Assembly: GCA_900088475.1 (NCBI GenBank)
Contig: FLMG01000135.1
Coordinates: 1-64,000 of the forward strand
Reading direction: 5' to 3'
DNA from: Hyphochytrium catenoides
Lineage: Eukaryota > Sar > Hyphochytriomycetes > Hyphochytriales > Hyphochytriaceae
DNA length: 64,000 nt
Notes under the pieces: generated by a model
What the model was told of the DNA's origin: nothing
The model's input: only the letters and a program-made list of their open reading frames with translations
Database searches by the model: none
Made by a program: the position numbers and the translations under genes
Part shown: in pieces, positions 11,401 to 27,900 of the stretch
How the letters are laid out: the number at the start of each line of letters is the position of its first letter
Numbering within the stretch: position 1 is the first letter of the stretch

Positions 11401-13647
11401 ATGGCGCAGACATCACCAGCCAAATGACGGCGGCATGCAGTAGCCGTGAGATAGGTATCAGGGGTCTAGAGGGGAGAAAGGGGGATTGTTAGCAAGTCAG
11501 GTACAAAGATTTCTAGCATGCTCTTTTCTCTCATTTGTCCAAACGCTTGGCGCTGAAGTAAAACCTCGACCATTCCTTCTTCCCTATCAGAGGCCCTCTC
11601 CCTCTCTTGTACATGCCTGCCTGAAAGTGTTGACCATAAAATTACGATACTTCATGTACGTGTCCCGGTTTTTTGCGTTGTTTGGTTCACTGAAAAACTC
11701 AGGCAGCATTCTCTCCTCTATCGGGCTGCAGGTTTGCGAGGAAGAAGCGATAGGTCAAGCGATGAACTCAGAGAAACCAAGAGAGGTGAATGGAAAATGG
11801 GGAAAAGTAGGAGTCGAGCCGCACTTATGATAACGAAAAATACGTAGAGAGTGAGAACCAAAAAAGGGGGGAGAATGACGGCTTGTAGTGGCATTTCCTT
11901 CCGTCACCTGATACTGGAGAGAGAGAACCACGCTGAGCAGCTTGGAACAGTGACAATTTTCTTTTTCTTTGCTTCCCCCTCCGTTACTTTGGCGTCTGCT
12001 TTGATGCCTGTCCTCCTTTCCAAGTTGTCAGCCACAAGATTGATATAAGATAAACGCGACCGATCTTTCTCCGCCTTCTCTGTTAGATCTCTTGTCAGCT
12101 CCAGTGCTTCTGCCGACTTCTCCAAATCCACATCCTCAAAGGTTCCATTTGACTGGAGAGAAGTGATATCCCCTAGTAGGGAGATGTCTGCCTTGTCTTC
12201 AAAAGCATTTGAAAGAAATTCGTCTTCCTCAAATTCTGGGGCTTCGTCATCTTCTTCATCTTCTTCCTCACGTTCTCCGGTAGCTGCTACTGGCCCCATC
12301 CGCGACCGCTTTATATCCGAGTCACGACTGTCTGTTCCTTTGTATATGTCCTCTGCTTTTCTCTTGGCAGTACCATCATAGCTCCCTCTATCGCCAGAAG
12401 GGACGTAGTCTAAAGGGTTCATCCATTCATTGTATCGTTCTAAATCTGCAATGAAGCGGGTCCCTACCGTAAGGGGAGAGGGAACAGGTGGCGCCGCAAC
12501 CTCAGCCATGACTGTTTGTGCTTCATCTTCACCAATCCATTCGTCAAAGCTGTCGGGGTAGCCAACCCAATGTACCCTTATAACAGAGGAAGAAGAAGGG
12601 TGACGTTGTACAATTCTTCCAGGCTTCTTTCCTCCAGCTTGAGACGAAGAGAAGGATGAAGAGAGAACTTTGTCCGCAATCGTGGGAGTGTCCTCCACGA
12701 TATACTGCGGGTTGTCCGCTAGAGCATCGACTATCTCTCCACCATGGCGCCGGACGATCTCCTCCAGACTGTCTCTTAGATCCTCTCCCACCGAATTCCC
12801 AACCAGTACCGTGGGAGTCTGTCAGTGGAAAGAAAGGTGAGATGATCTTGAAGGAAGAGAGCGCGGAAATGGACCGAAGGAGGCAATTTGAAAGAAGACG
12901 AGGTAATCTAACTATACTCTTCGACTAAGAGAGTGACGATACGAAGAAGAGAGGTATATGATGACCTGTAGAGTGCCGGACTCCCTAAGCGCGCGGTTGA
13001 TCGAGAGGCAGATATCTAGATTATCCTCGAGAGCACTGTCATTGGTGAAATTCACACCCTTCCAACCTTGATCGAGCTATTGATAGACAAGTAACCACAT
13101 TAGTCGTCCCTTCCTCTACTGTCGTTATCGATTGTGACTATGGCTTCAACTTGACAAGGTATCACCCGTCATGGACCCTCTCATCTCCCGTCACCGGGGA
13201 TAGAAAACTCCTGGATGCACTCATGCTATTTAAAACTTATCCCCATCTCGTACCTGGTAGCGGAAGACCTCTAGCAGTATTTGGTATACAGAGCCACCAG
13301 CAGAAAGGTCTCTGAATAGCGAAGCCGACAGGTTGGTCATCTGTCTCCTTTCCCCCCTCTGTCCTCGAATTGTGCGACATAGAAAATGCTGGAGACTGAG
13401 AAGCATATTTGCTGCGTACTCCACGCCTATGCGTTATACAAGGAGGGAGAAGAGAACAAGTGAGTACGCGCAGGGATAAACACTGCTAGGTAGACAAAGA
13501 ATAGAAGCTGCAATAGACGACGATAGGCATACCATTGGCGGAGCCTTTGAAGGGATCTTCGCCGAGGTCTTGCTTCACTTGTTCCAATATGGCACCAAGT
13601 TCCGTCTCCTTCCCAGAATATTCGAGGGGGAGACTACCTCCTGACAT
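8413..13647 (-). CDS. SMARCC: SWI/SNF complex subunit SWI3/SMARCC (BAF155/170 type)
   Basis: This is a core scaffold subunit of SWI/SNF-type chromatin remodellers in the nucleus. The start is ATG at 13647 ([10 protein letters not shown]). The N-terminal BRCT/chromo-like region includes '[16 protein letters not shown]' joined to '[13 protein letters not shown]' and a chromo-barrel-like '[16 protein letters not shown]', then '[20 protein letters not shown]' (12,400). The SWIRM domain (about 11,830-11,330) contains '[18 protein letters not shown]' and '[20 protein letters not shown]'. A zinc-finger segment '[15 protein letters not shown]' lies at about 11,050. The SANT domain '[16 protein letters not shown]...' is at 10,430-10,210. 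C-terminal blocks include '[16 protein letters not shown]' (9,900), '[12 protein letters not shown]' (9,380) and a coiled coil near 9,100-9,240. The stop is at 8413-8415. The order and motifs are diagnostic of the family. There are many short introns. Confidence 0.95.
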
Positions 13648-14372
13648 GTTAGCGCAGACGGGGTCACCTTGCCTCTATCCTTCTGCTCTTTGTATCTGCC
13701 GGCAGCTCCTTTGGACAGAAGCAGCAAGCTTCCCCCTTCCGCTCTAAGTAAGGCAATCTAGGAACGTGCAGCCCGGGGGAGCAGAGAAGTAGTGGTCCCA
13801 AACCTGGCGGCAGAACCGCACTAATAGTAAACTAAGAACTTGAAGAAGCGCCGCAGAGAACAAAGCAGTGCGCTTGGTGGCTCTCCTCTTGCGTCTCACT
13901 CGAAGATCGTACAGCTTTCCCTTCGCAGGTCTCCAGCTCATGAGAACGGTTCCCCTGATGCTTTTGAACTTTTGACTTTTGCTGTTGTGTTTGTGGGCAG
14001 TGGATCCTCATCTCCTCCAACACCAGCTGTAGACAGTTGTACACCATCGCCAATATCGAACAACGCATTCCCCGAGATACATCACCAACCTCAAAGCTAT
14101 TTTTCCACAATAGCGTGTTGGTATTACAGCAAAAGGAGACACATCGCCAGGTGGATAACAACTACGAACAGAGCTCAAAAGATAGATGGTGTGCTGTGTC
14201 ATGTCTTCTGACGGTCAGAAGCAGCACCCAGAGCCTTCCTCGCCCGCCTTCCAAGAGTCATTCCCTTTCTCTCACTGACACGAATCATTCCCAGCTTTGA
14301 CGCTCAAGTCCCGAGGCAGCACCGCGGGGCAGGAGCAAGAAGGCTCGGACTTTGCCGCAGTGATAGGCAGTG
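13648..14372. promoter_or_regulatory. Divergent intergenic region between SMARCC and the PDCD7-like gene
   Basis: The two genes start head to head about 0.7 kb apart, so this region should hold both promoters. Open frames inside it lack recognisable domains. No specific motif can be assigned with confidence. Confidence 0.5.
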
Positions 14373-16831
14373 ATGTCCAACAATCCTTACCAGCAAGGGC
14401 AAGGGCACAGTGGGGCATATCCGCCTTATCAAGGTCGCCTCACCAGTCTGGTCCCTGGCCAGCCCCTCACAGGAGCACACTCTCATTCAACTAGCCCTGC
14501 AGCGATTCAGCAGCATCCCTTTGGCTCCCCTTATATTACTCCTTTCCAACCTCTCGGTCAACCTGGAACCTCTCCTCTCCTTACCCACTACCCTTACTTT
14601 CAACCATCCGGTCAGGGAGGGCAACCCCAACATAGTGCCACATCTACTTCCCAATCGTACCACCATCCCCAACACCCTTTTTACTCCCTACCACCCCCTC
14701 CTCATCCTCGCTTTGTTCCTGGTACTTATCGTTCTTCTCATCATCCTCCGCTCCCTTTTGCCTCCCCTACTTCCGGAGTTTGTCTTCCTCTTTCTCCTTC
14801 GGCCAGTGTGCAGCCTCAACAGCTGCCGGCACCTCCTCGTCCAAGGGATCCTGACGATGAATGGCTCGTTTCTTTTGCCGCCGAACATGCAAAGAACCTC
14901 TCTACCTCTGCTGAACTGAACAACAAAGCTAGATGGACCAAGAGGTGGAAGTTAGCAGAATAATAGTCCTATCTGCGTCCCACTCGTTCACTCTAGGCTT
15001 CCCTAGATGCTCCTTTTCAATACATCTTCCCCTTCGTTGAGTAAGTCACTGTCGCTTTGGTGGTTGTCTAACATTACCTTCAGGGAGGTCGCTTGTCGGT
15101 TGCGAGAAATGCATTATCAGACAGAGGAGCTCCGGCGTCTCTGTCACAAGATTCGGCAAGTGTTGGATGGAGACACAGAAGATGGAACATCTAGCAAGGA
15201 AGATATCGCACGCTTAGTAAATAGATGCAGAGCATGCAAGCTACGACTTAACAAGCTAAAGTGCGTAAGCTGTAAGAAGACGGAGATTAGACGCATGCAC
15301 CGGGAGTGGATAAAATGACAAACGAGAGGCTGGGGAAAGGCACAATGGCGGTGATGAAACTGGATTGCTGCTTGTAGGTGGTAAAAGGTGTAGGTGAAGG
15401 GCGAGTCAGACAGAACAATTGGCAGAGGGCTAACAGTGCAAAGTGCAGGTCCGATTTCGATGACGAGGAAGCGTGTCGACACTTCCGTTCCATGGTTCTG
15501 CAGAAGCAGAAGAAGCAGGTCGGTCTCACCAACTAAGATACTCTCGTGCTTGCAAGTGCAAACGAGCTAACCCTCTCCTGTCTTTGTATATGGCGCATTT
15601 GAAGAGATGGAAGAGGAGAAAAGAAAAGAAGGCCAAAGCTGCGGCTTCCATCTTGGCGCTGAAAGTAGCCAAGTAAGCTTAATTTTTTCGGGTTCACAAA
15701 ACGGCAGAGCTGATGAACTGAAATAGCTGTTCCGCTTTGATGGTATTGATGTGTCTACGCCGAAAGAGAGAGTTCCCAGTGGCTTGCCAAAAAGCTGGTT
15801 GAAGACTCCGAGCAGCGAAAAGAGAGAGAGAGGAGAAAGGTTAGCGTTTTCGCATGCCAAACATCCTATTTCTCCTTGATCTTGAGCTTCCGTTTAACTA
15901 GAGGCAAGAGGAGGAGAAAGAGAAACGTCTCCAGTTAGAGAAGAATTATATTGAGCAAGTAAGGGCGGTCGAGAAGCTTCTTTTGATCAGAGAACGTCGA
16001 GAGACAAGATTCGCCATAGAGAGAGGTAATTCTTATCTTTGTGAATGATTACCTAAGTGGTACCTCTTCCGCAAGGACCCTTTTTGGGCTCTCTCTAAGG
16101 AGAGAGTTGTTGCCGGCTCTTGTCACTATCGTTACCTATACAGGTGAGATGCATTCAAGAGACCAAGGACTCTTCCAGGAGTTGCAAGAGTACCTCGCGA
16201 GAAGTGAGACGTGGGTGGCAGTCTTTCAAAAGAGGACAGCATCTAAGAGGGAAAGGTATGGAACCAGAGAAGCCAGGGCTCTCATGATGGAAGTCTCATC
16301 AGGGAGGAGGGATGGAAAATTGTTATAGAGCGGTCACATGGAAGATGTCTTGCTACTATTGGTCACGAAGGCACTAACTGTCTTAATACCTGTAGGAAAA
16401 GGCAAGCTGCATGTAAACCTTTATCTTTCTCCGCACCTGACCCCGCGGAATGGTATTTGCTCCCTACAAAGAGCTTGGACCGGCTACTCGAAGTCCGGTA
16501 AGAACATAAACCGACGGAGGGTTAGGAGTTGATCAAGAGAAAATGGAAAAGGCCAAACTCGCGGGCCTAAGCTGATCTTTTTATTTACAGTCGCGCTTGG
16601 GATACTTTTCTAGTCCCGTTAGGGACAAACTTAGGCTCAAGAATACNNNNNNNNNNNNNNNNNNNNNNNNNNNNNNNNNNNNNNNNNNNNNNNNNNNNNN
16701 NNNNNGTTGGACCCAAAGGAATACAGACATGCTCCTCTGACAACCTTTTCTCCCAACAGAACTACCTGGAACCCCCTAATCCAGCTAGTGCGGATTGGGC
16801 GGGGCTTCTATTGTCGACCAAGAAGGAGTGA
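14373..16831 (+). CDS. PDCD7: PDCD7-like protein (U11/U12 snRNP 59K homologue)
   Basis: PDCD7 (59K) is a protein of the U11/U12 di-snRNP of the minor spliceosome. The N-terminal exon (ATG 14373) encodes a Pro/Gln/Ser-rich low-complexity region of about 150 residues, as in animal PDCD7, ending in 'DDEWLVSFAAEHAKNL'. Then come Arg/Glu/Lys-rich coiled-coil exons: 'REMHYQTEELRRLCHKIRQ', a basic 'KRWKRRKEKKAKAAAS', and 'KNYIEQVRAVEKLLLIRERR'. The C-terminal signature follows: 'EWYLLPTKSLDRLLEVR' spliced to 'SRAWDTFLVPLGTNLGSRI', matching the family's 'IR-WD-YLV...GS-IP', and, after an intron holding the assembly gap, 'YLEPPNPASADWAGLL' ahead of the stop at 16829-16831, matching 'WV-PP-P...W'. The middle exons (15,550-16,330) are approximate. 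The PDCD7 assignment rests on the C-terminal motif and overall composition. Confidence 0.7.
16647..16705. other. Assembly gap (59 N)
   Basis: A run of N inside the PDCD7-like gene. It falls after the exon ending '...NLGSRI' and before the last exon, so a few conserved residues (probably the IP-x-x-W segment) may be hidden. Confidence 1.
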
Positions 16832-17057
16832 AGAACTAATCTGCATGGCAGCTAAGATTACATTGGAAACAATGTTCTCGTTTTCGCAGACGCCGACTTC
16901 TATGTACTGCCAGAAGAGAGCCAGTTGACGGCCCAGCCCAACAAAGCACTTTCAGTAGAGGACTATGCGATCGATTTGGCTGCTGGCTGCCTCCTCGTCC
17001 TGTAGTCTGTTGGGCCCCAGCAGAGCATGTCAGAATCCGTTCTCGGAAAGGGGAACG

Positions 17058-21415
<4,358 letters not shown>

Positions 21416-22101
21416 GGTGTCAGACGAGCAAGCAATGGCTCACCGCGAGATGCAAAGGAACCTTAGCGTTGGGTCGATGGCAAGCGGCTGAAAGCACGTT
21501 AACAAAGAAGCTTTGGCATGTGGTACATCCGGCTGACGGCCAGATTGAGATGAGTCCCCCTAGCTGTTGCGATAGCTTACAACTCCATTTTGTCCTGAAG
21601 ATAACGAAGGGACAAGGGTAACGGTTTGAATCAAGATTCCAAAGGAAGGCAGCGCAGCTGTTTTATGGAGGAGATAGGCGAAGAGCGCCTATGAGGCCAG
21701 TCGGGTGGCCGAAGACGGAGATCTGCGCCAATCCAAGCGACATCAATCGCCCGACAAGGCTGTCAGCAAGAATCATATCACTGTCTTTGCCCACCAAAAT
21801 TTATCTTCCCTTTTATACTTTACGGAATACCTGACACAACTCTTCAACATGTAGCCGCTAACGCGCCATCGATCACTCTCACTTCTCACTCTGAAAGGGA
21901 TGGTTCTCTATGATAATGTAATTCAGAGCCTTGTCCGCCTGCCAGCTGGCGTAAGAAGTGGAAGCAGGACAGCTAGCTAGGTTGAGGTGGCAGAGCCAAA
22001 CGTTACAAGTGGGAGGGCAAGTGGCAAATATCTACCCCTTGGTCATTACTAGCAGAAAGAAATTAGAGGATACCTCCAGCGACTACTCTCAAAACCTAGA
22101 T
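21416..22101. other. Intergenic, no gene recognised
   Basis: A 0.7-kb spacer between the kinesin start and the QCR2 stop, both minus strand; presumably the kinesin promoter. No coding or RNA signal was recognised. Confidence 0.5.
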
Positions 22102-24063
22102 CTAAGCTTTAATGTCATCCAAGTATGGAGCGAAGCGTAGGTCTCCATAGGTAGCAAGAGAGATCTTTCCTTGCATGAGCTTGCCGATATCGCCCGCTGT
22201 TACACTGTCAACAGTGGCCAGCACTTCTTCTACGGCTGGTCTCTTGCCAGTTGCTAGCACGGAGCGAGAGAGTTGGTCAAAAGCTCCGTCGCGGCAGCCA
22301 GCCCAAGCAGCAATTTCAAACTTCGCCTTGGCCTTTGCAGCACTGAGGGCATCGCCTGAGGGGCTTCCTGCTTTCTTGAGAGTGCTGACAAGGGTGGAGG
22401 CCAAAGAACCAGCATCCTTAGCGGACACGGAGCCTTGAACGCCCAGCAATCCCGTGCCCACGTATTGGAATCGGAAGACGTCGTTTGTGGATGCCTTGGC
22501 AACGAGCTGCTTGAGGACCAAGAGAGCTACGCGATCTGTAATGATAAACGGTGAGAACCCTGACAAGGTATGGACATATAAGTAGCTCCATACCCTTCAC
22601 GCTGTTCACCTCAGCGCCCAGGGCAGCCGCGATGTGAGTCTTGCCGGGAGCTCCGGTACGGCGTACTTCCCCACCTTTATACCTTCAAGACACGAACATA
22701 CAGGGGTAAGGTTGACCACAAACAAGCACAGGGAGACCGACATACGCGAAGGGTCACAAGGTACAGTCAGTTCCTGAAACCGGACTGCGTCAATGACGAA
22801 CTTACGGGCTAGCAGGAGGTTCGCTGGCGCTACCCTGCTGAAGCTCTGCAAAGGCAGACTCAGCCAGGTCGACTAGACGCTCGTGCTCGATGCCGATGCC
22901 TGCAACAGTCACATTTCCGGTCGTGAACTGCTTCTTGTGGAAAGCACGGAGGACCTCATTGTCAATCAAGGAAACATCGCTGTAGTAGTAGCTGTGTCCA
23001 AGGGCGCTGTTGTCCTTATAAGCGGCCTCGTGAATGGCTTCTTGAAGAAGGCGAGCAGGATTGGCTGTGACCTCCTCCAGCACGCTAGGGATGGTGAACT
23101 GAGACGCGTAAATGTAGAGAAAGGCAGGTTAATTGTAGATCACAAAAAAGTTCGTAAGAACCATATCTATACCTGCTTAGCTTCATGGACCTCATAATGA
23201 GGTAGATATGGGGTGCAGACAGCGCTGCCCACCATGTTCAGAGCTTGCTCTGCATGGTCTGGAAGAACTGTAAGGCTGTAGGTCAACTGCAAAATGTGCT
23301 TAAGTAGAGCCCCCGTCATACCATATAACTAACGGACAACTTACTCTGTCGCGGTCACCGCTGCACTGAGGGGTGGCTCCGATCAACTCCAAGTCGCTGT
23401 GAAGATTGCGTAAATTTATAGAGTCCAGCAGCCGAAGCGCTAACCCGCACTTACCGGAACACACGAATATCTGACTTCGAGGTAGTCGATTTAAACGCCA
23501 GCTTCTCAAGAAAGAGTGCTGAACCTGGCACTGTTGCCGCACATTCAGGAACCCCATGTGTTACACATCGTTAAACCTTCTTACCAGTCTCATAGCGACT
23601 TCCAGCCTTCACAGCCACTCCCACCTTGACAGCCTGTACACGGCGTAAGGTCCTTGTTGGCATATTCTCACTCAGCAAGTAGAGCTTACCGAGCCGTATC
23701 CGGTGTCGGATGCCACCTTCACTCCATTTGACAGTGTGCTAACCTTGGTCTCAGACTTTCTTCGGGGCGTTGGGTTAGTGTGGGGTACGCTATATGAAGA
23801 AGGCCGCACCAACGGGTTTTCGGGGGTCAGAGATCTTCCTTAATGGGCTAGACTGATCCGAATATACATACTAGTCAGGTACATGCTTGTCAATCGCGAC
23901 CTGCGTCGACTTTGCAGCTCCGATGCCAAAGAAGCCCCTCTTAGGCACGCTAGACAGCTGAGAATACAAATACGGAGTCAATCTCGGAAATGATGACCTC
24001 TACTCATGTCTGTCAGCCTATGCCTACCATGCGCGGCGCACGAGAGCACTGGCCAGAGATCAT
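22102..24063 (-). CDS. QCR2: Ubiquinol-cytochrome c reductase core protein 2 (complex III)
   Basis: This is a structural core subunit of the mitochondrial bc1 complex, from the M16 peptidase-like fold. ATG at 24063 gives a short Arg/Ser-rich presequence (MISGQCSRAPRM) spliced to 'LSSVPKRGFFGIGAAKSTQV'. Then come 'VSTLSNGVKVASDTGYGS' and 'VKVGVAVKAGSRYET'. The site of the peptidase zinc motif HxxEH reads 'ALFLEKLAFKST', so both His are missing and it should be catalytically inactive. Downstream are 'EAIHEAAYKDNSALGHSYYY', 'GKTHIAAALGAEVNSV', 'RFQYVGTGLLGVQGSVSA' and the C-terminus 'LRFAPYLDDIKA', close to animal UQCRC2. There is no Gly-rich loop of the alpha-MPP kind, which argues for QCR2. 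One donor near 23,880 is non-standard, so the exon 2 end is uncertain. Confidence 0.88.
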
Positions 24064-24293
24064 GTTTCCGCTATAACTAGACCGCTACTCTTCTGCTACC
24101 ATAAAGCGATTTTACGGTGAGCGCGGAATCAGAGCCTTCCTCTGGCAACAAAGAATATGATCTCTTCCGTACCTTCAACAGTCCCGTGCCGTCAAAGCCT
24201 TGTAATGGCATGCAGCTATGAGTATGCGTCTCAACGCGACAGATGACTGGAGTCAATTACTGCTGCCTTGGCATGTGCGAAAGTCAATAAAAT

Positions 24294-24494
24294 CTACCGA
24301 GTACGCACATCAAAACATCCACACAAAGTTTGTTCATCGTAGCGTTCGCACCAGCCGACGCTTTTAGGCAGGCTGCCATAGAGCCCAACCTTCCCATCTC
24401 TCCCCTGGTGAGTGCTAGACATCTCCCCAATAAGGGCGCTAGCAGCTAGATTCTGGGCAGAGGCTGGGGGGTGAAGCTGCTGAAACAGTGACAT
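24294..24494 (-). CDS. Small hypothetical protein, possibly the first exon of a two-exon gene
   Basis: A 66-codon frame starts with a true ATG: 'MSLFQQLHPPASAQNLAASA...', with 'GKVGLYGSLPKSVGWCERYD'. It lies about 230 bp upstream of QCR2 on the same strand. An open segment at about 24,080-24,210 could be a second exon. No family is recognised and there is no clear signal peptide or membrane segment. It could also be untranslated leader of QCR2. Confidence 0.35.
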   Translation of the reverse strand: MSLFQQLHPPASAQNLAASALIGEMSSTHQGRDGKVGLYGSLPKSVGWCERYDEQTLCGCFDVRTR

Positions 24495-24964
24495 GTTTTA
24501 CGGTGGGAGCCTCTATTGACTGATAACACACTTGGAATGGTAGGCCCCAGGAAGACTAGTATTTTCGCCGTGTTGACAGGAGGCGCAACCATTGAAAGGT
24601 ATGTTAGCGCGAATCAACAACCAACATAATCTTGTAAACGGTAACTACAGAGTGATTATCATGCAGAAAAGCTGCATCTGCAGATTGCCAGGGATTATGG
24701 GAAGAGTCAGGAAATTGAATAGGAACAATAAGGCCTGGTTAGGAACTGGCTCAAACTAAGAATGGCCGCTCCTTTGCCCTATCGCGGCAAGTAAGTTTGA
24801 ACCGCGTTGTCTAAACTAATGTTCTTTAAAAAGCGGCCAGAGACATAAGCTTCATCTGTTAACAAATGACGGACAGACCGGCAACCGTTACGTTGACCCT
24901 CCATAGCTCCTGCAAGTAATTTTCTATGATGACGTATGATTAGATGATTATTAGTCAGCATTTC
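24495..24964. other. Intergenic, nothing recognised
   Basis: AT-richer spacer between the chromatin-reader stop (24965) and the small open frame at 24494. No coding or structural RNA signal was seen. Confidence 0.5.
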
Positions 24965-27900
24965 TTACTTTCCACGCCTTTGTGAGCGCCGTAATGTGTC
25001 AAGTGGTACGGTCACCAGCTCTTGGACCTTGCGACGCTTTCGGCTGCTGCTCTGGCTACCCAGAGCGTTCGGACCAGATAGCTTCATGGAAGAAGCCTGG
25101 CTTGAATGGCTAGCCTCGTCCACCAGCTCATTCTCACCGGTTGAGCTCCAGACTGACAGGTCCTTGACAAACGAATCGGTGGTCGTCTGGCTCAAGGTTG
25201 GTGCCAACCCCTCGTCCCTTATGGACACCGCATTTCCATCTTCTTCATTGGGGAGGGAAGCCCTGGGGCTAAAGGCCCGATCTTTGAAATGCTTGGTAGG
25301 ATCCGCAAACCTCCACTTAGTCTTCTGCAGAGCAAGGAACTCCCATTCCCCGTCATGGTAGCTACAAAAAGGAGAGCCTGAGTCACACTTTGTACACTAG
25401 CCATAATAGTGGTTGCTACATACATGATCTGATGCTCCATCGACTTGTCGTGGTAGGCAATAATCTCTCCCTCGTACCACTGATCATCTTCCGGCCAATA
25501 GACGCTGAGTATCCGACCAACAAGTGATCTGGGGGTAGTACGAAGGATCTCCTCCTGGTAGCTCTTCTCCTCGTTGCTCTCTGCCCCAATTGATGGTGAG
25601 CCTCCAAGGGACGGCTTGGAAGACCGCCTTCGCTTGCGGGTAGGCGCAGATGTGGTCTTGTCAGAGGTAGAAGTCGAATAGAATAGAATCCTCATCTGGC
25701 TATCGAAGAGCCGGTTAAGCTTGTCAGCATCTCTGCAGATCTACACAGAACCATTTAGAACGCTAATGGGATTAGGGAGATGGAAGGAATCACACACTAC
25801 CTCGGACTGAGGAGCATTGAAGAGCTTGGCGTTAGCTGTCATGAGCTTGAAGTCTGACTCCAGCTGATCGACGTCTTCATATACGAAGCTCTGGGCTCTT
25901 GCATAGATAGTGTTGAAGTCCAGCGGATGCTTCACGATCGTGTAATACGATGAATATTTGACAGGGTCTGGAAGCTCCTCAAAGGCTTCAATAAGGAAAT
26001 ATTCCTGCTTCTAGAAGACGGTTCATAAGTGCGGAAATAAATTTAGGCCGGAGAGGACGATTTCAACAGCCTATCGACGGGTCTTTAGCAGACCCCAGAG
26101 AAAACAACACTAGAATGCATGCAAGGAAGACCTTTACAGACAAGGACAACAACAAATGATGTGTCAGTCTTTACTCTCTGACATGGAGAAGCAAGTGAGT
26201 GGATGTATCAGAGCGTACAGAGAGAACTGACAAGGATAATATACGGTGAACAAACTATGCACTATACACTGCAAGTGAGTGCTACTCACATCGTGCTTCA
26301 CCCTCTCCGTTCTGATGGCATTGAGAAGGTGAGACACCTTTCTATCAAAGTCCACAAGCGAAGGCTTCCTTGCGCGCATGAGACTGCACATCAAGTCAAG
26401 TAATCACGTTACCTCAACGCTTGTCTGAGTCTCTCTATAGCAGATGTGATGATGTTACCTTTGCTGTCGTCTATAGCGGACATCTCGCACAAAGAGCTGC
26501 ATGTAGACCAAGTTACGTGTAAGAGAAGATAAGAATGGCAACAATAATCAACGACCCACCTCTAAGGGCAGGCATCGATTTATCAGGCAATCGAAATGCA
26601 GTCGGGGCAGATCCCTGGCTCGCTTGAACGGAAGTTTGTTGGGAAGAGCCACAGGGGCAACTGTCTGACCTTTTGCTTTACTCTCTGCAATGGAACATGT
26701 CAACCGTGCCACCATAATAAGAGAACGTGTTTAAATAGAGCGAACCTCTCAAAACTTTGCCCATTGGTTCTCCAATAGACCGATCATGAACTTCCTCGGC
26801 CTTGTTCAGACCTCTTCGAGTTCGCTGGTGCAGGTGCGCGACTTCACCAGAGGAATCTAGTAGCTTTGAATGGAACTTGATCTTTGGGGTGTTCAGAGGC
26901 ACCACCCGCTTACTGCCGTGAATGGGCTCCAGACCAGACAGCTTCTCCACACCGCCAAGTCTTCTAGATCGCCTTTGCCAAGCCTCGCCTGGAGATTTTA
27001 GCGTCTCGTTGTTGACATCGATAGTAAGAAGGTTAGCAACCTGGTCCTCAAAGGTCTCTCGAGGCTCATCTTTTCCCATGGTGTCTAACAGTGCGCCCTT
27101 CCCAGCAAAATCATGAACGCAGTAGCGCATTAGTTCTGACTTATGCTGCTGAAGGTAGTTGACGACAACATAGTCAAATAATGACTCTTCGGCACGTAGG
27201 GCAAGTTTTTTTTTCTTCTCTCGAGCGTGGACCAGGTCGCAAAGAAGTCTTGTCCGGTCTAGACTCATTCTGAGCTTCAGCACAGACTTCAGAATCTCTG
27301 CAGGCTGTTCCCATTCTTTAGTCTCAGAGTTGAGAGTCCACCCAGGAGGTGCATGATCCGTGCAATAGTGTCGTCGACTCCCGTCATCCTCAAGCACTGT
27401 AAGGCAGTTCTGTATGCGCCCACAAAGTGGATGAAACGTGCGTCGACAGCTCTGCTCCCCGCATTCTACGCAAGATCCCTAGTAAAGAATATTTACTAAT
27501 CTGTTGGGGTCAAGAGTTTACTAGAACACCTGCTCACCTTTTTCCTGGAGCACAGATAGCAAAGCTTCCGGTCTGGTGATACATTGTGCACATCCACGGG
27601 TCCTTTTTTAAACGGGTCAAAGGTACATCCGTTGATATTGTTCGCACAAAAAAGATGCACCCACTTCGTCTTCATGATATCCGTTGTCTGCTTATATGCT
27701 CCACCCAGTCGAGGGCAAAGAAGGCAGCTAACTAGAGGTTCGGTGATAGGGACCACCAGACACTTATCACACTCCCATGCAGAGCCATCTATAACGGGTT
27801 CCACTCCATAACAGGCGGGGTGGACATAAATATGACATGTTTTACACCAAAGCTTGCCATCTACCAACCCCTGGGCATCACCAGTGGTGCCACTGGTAGA

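Noticed and set aside
22102-24063. Alternative call: mitochondrial processing peptidase alpha
   Set aside because: The N-terminal FLEK-AF-ST motif is MPP-alpha-like, but the Gly-rich loop is absent and the C-terminal half matches QCR2 better.
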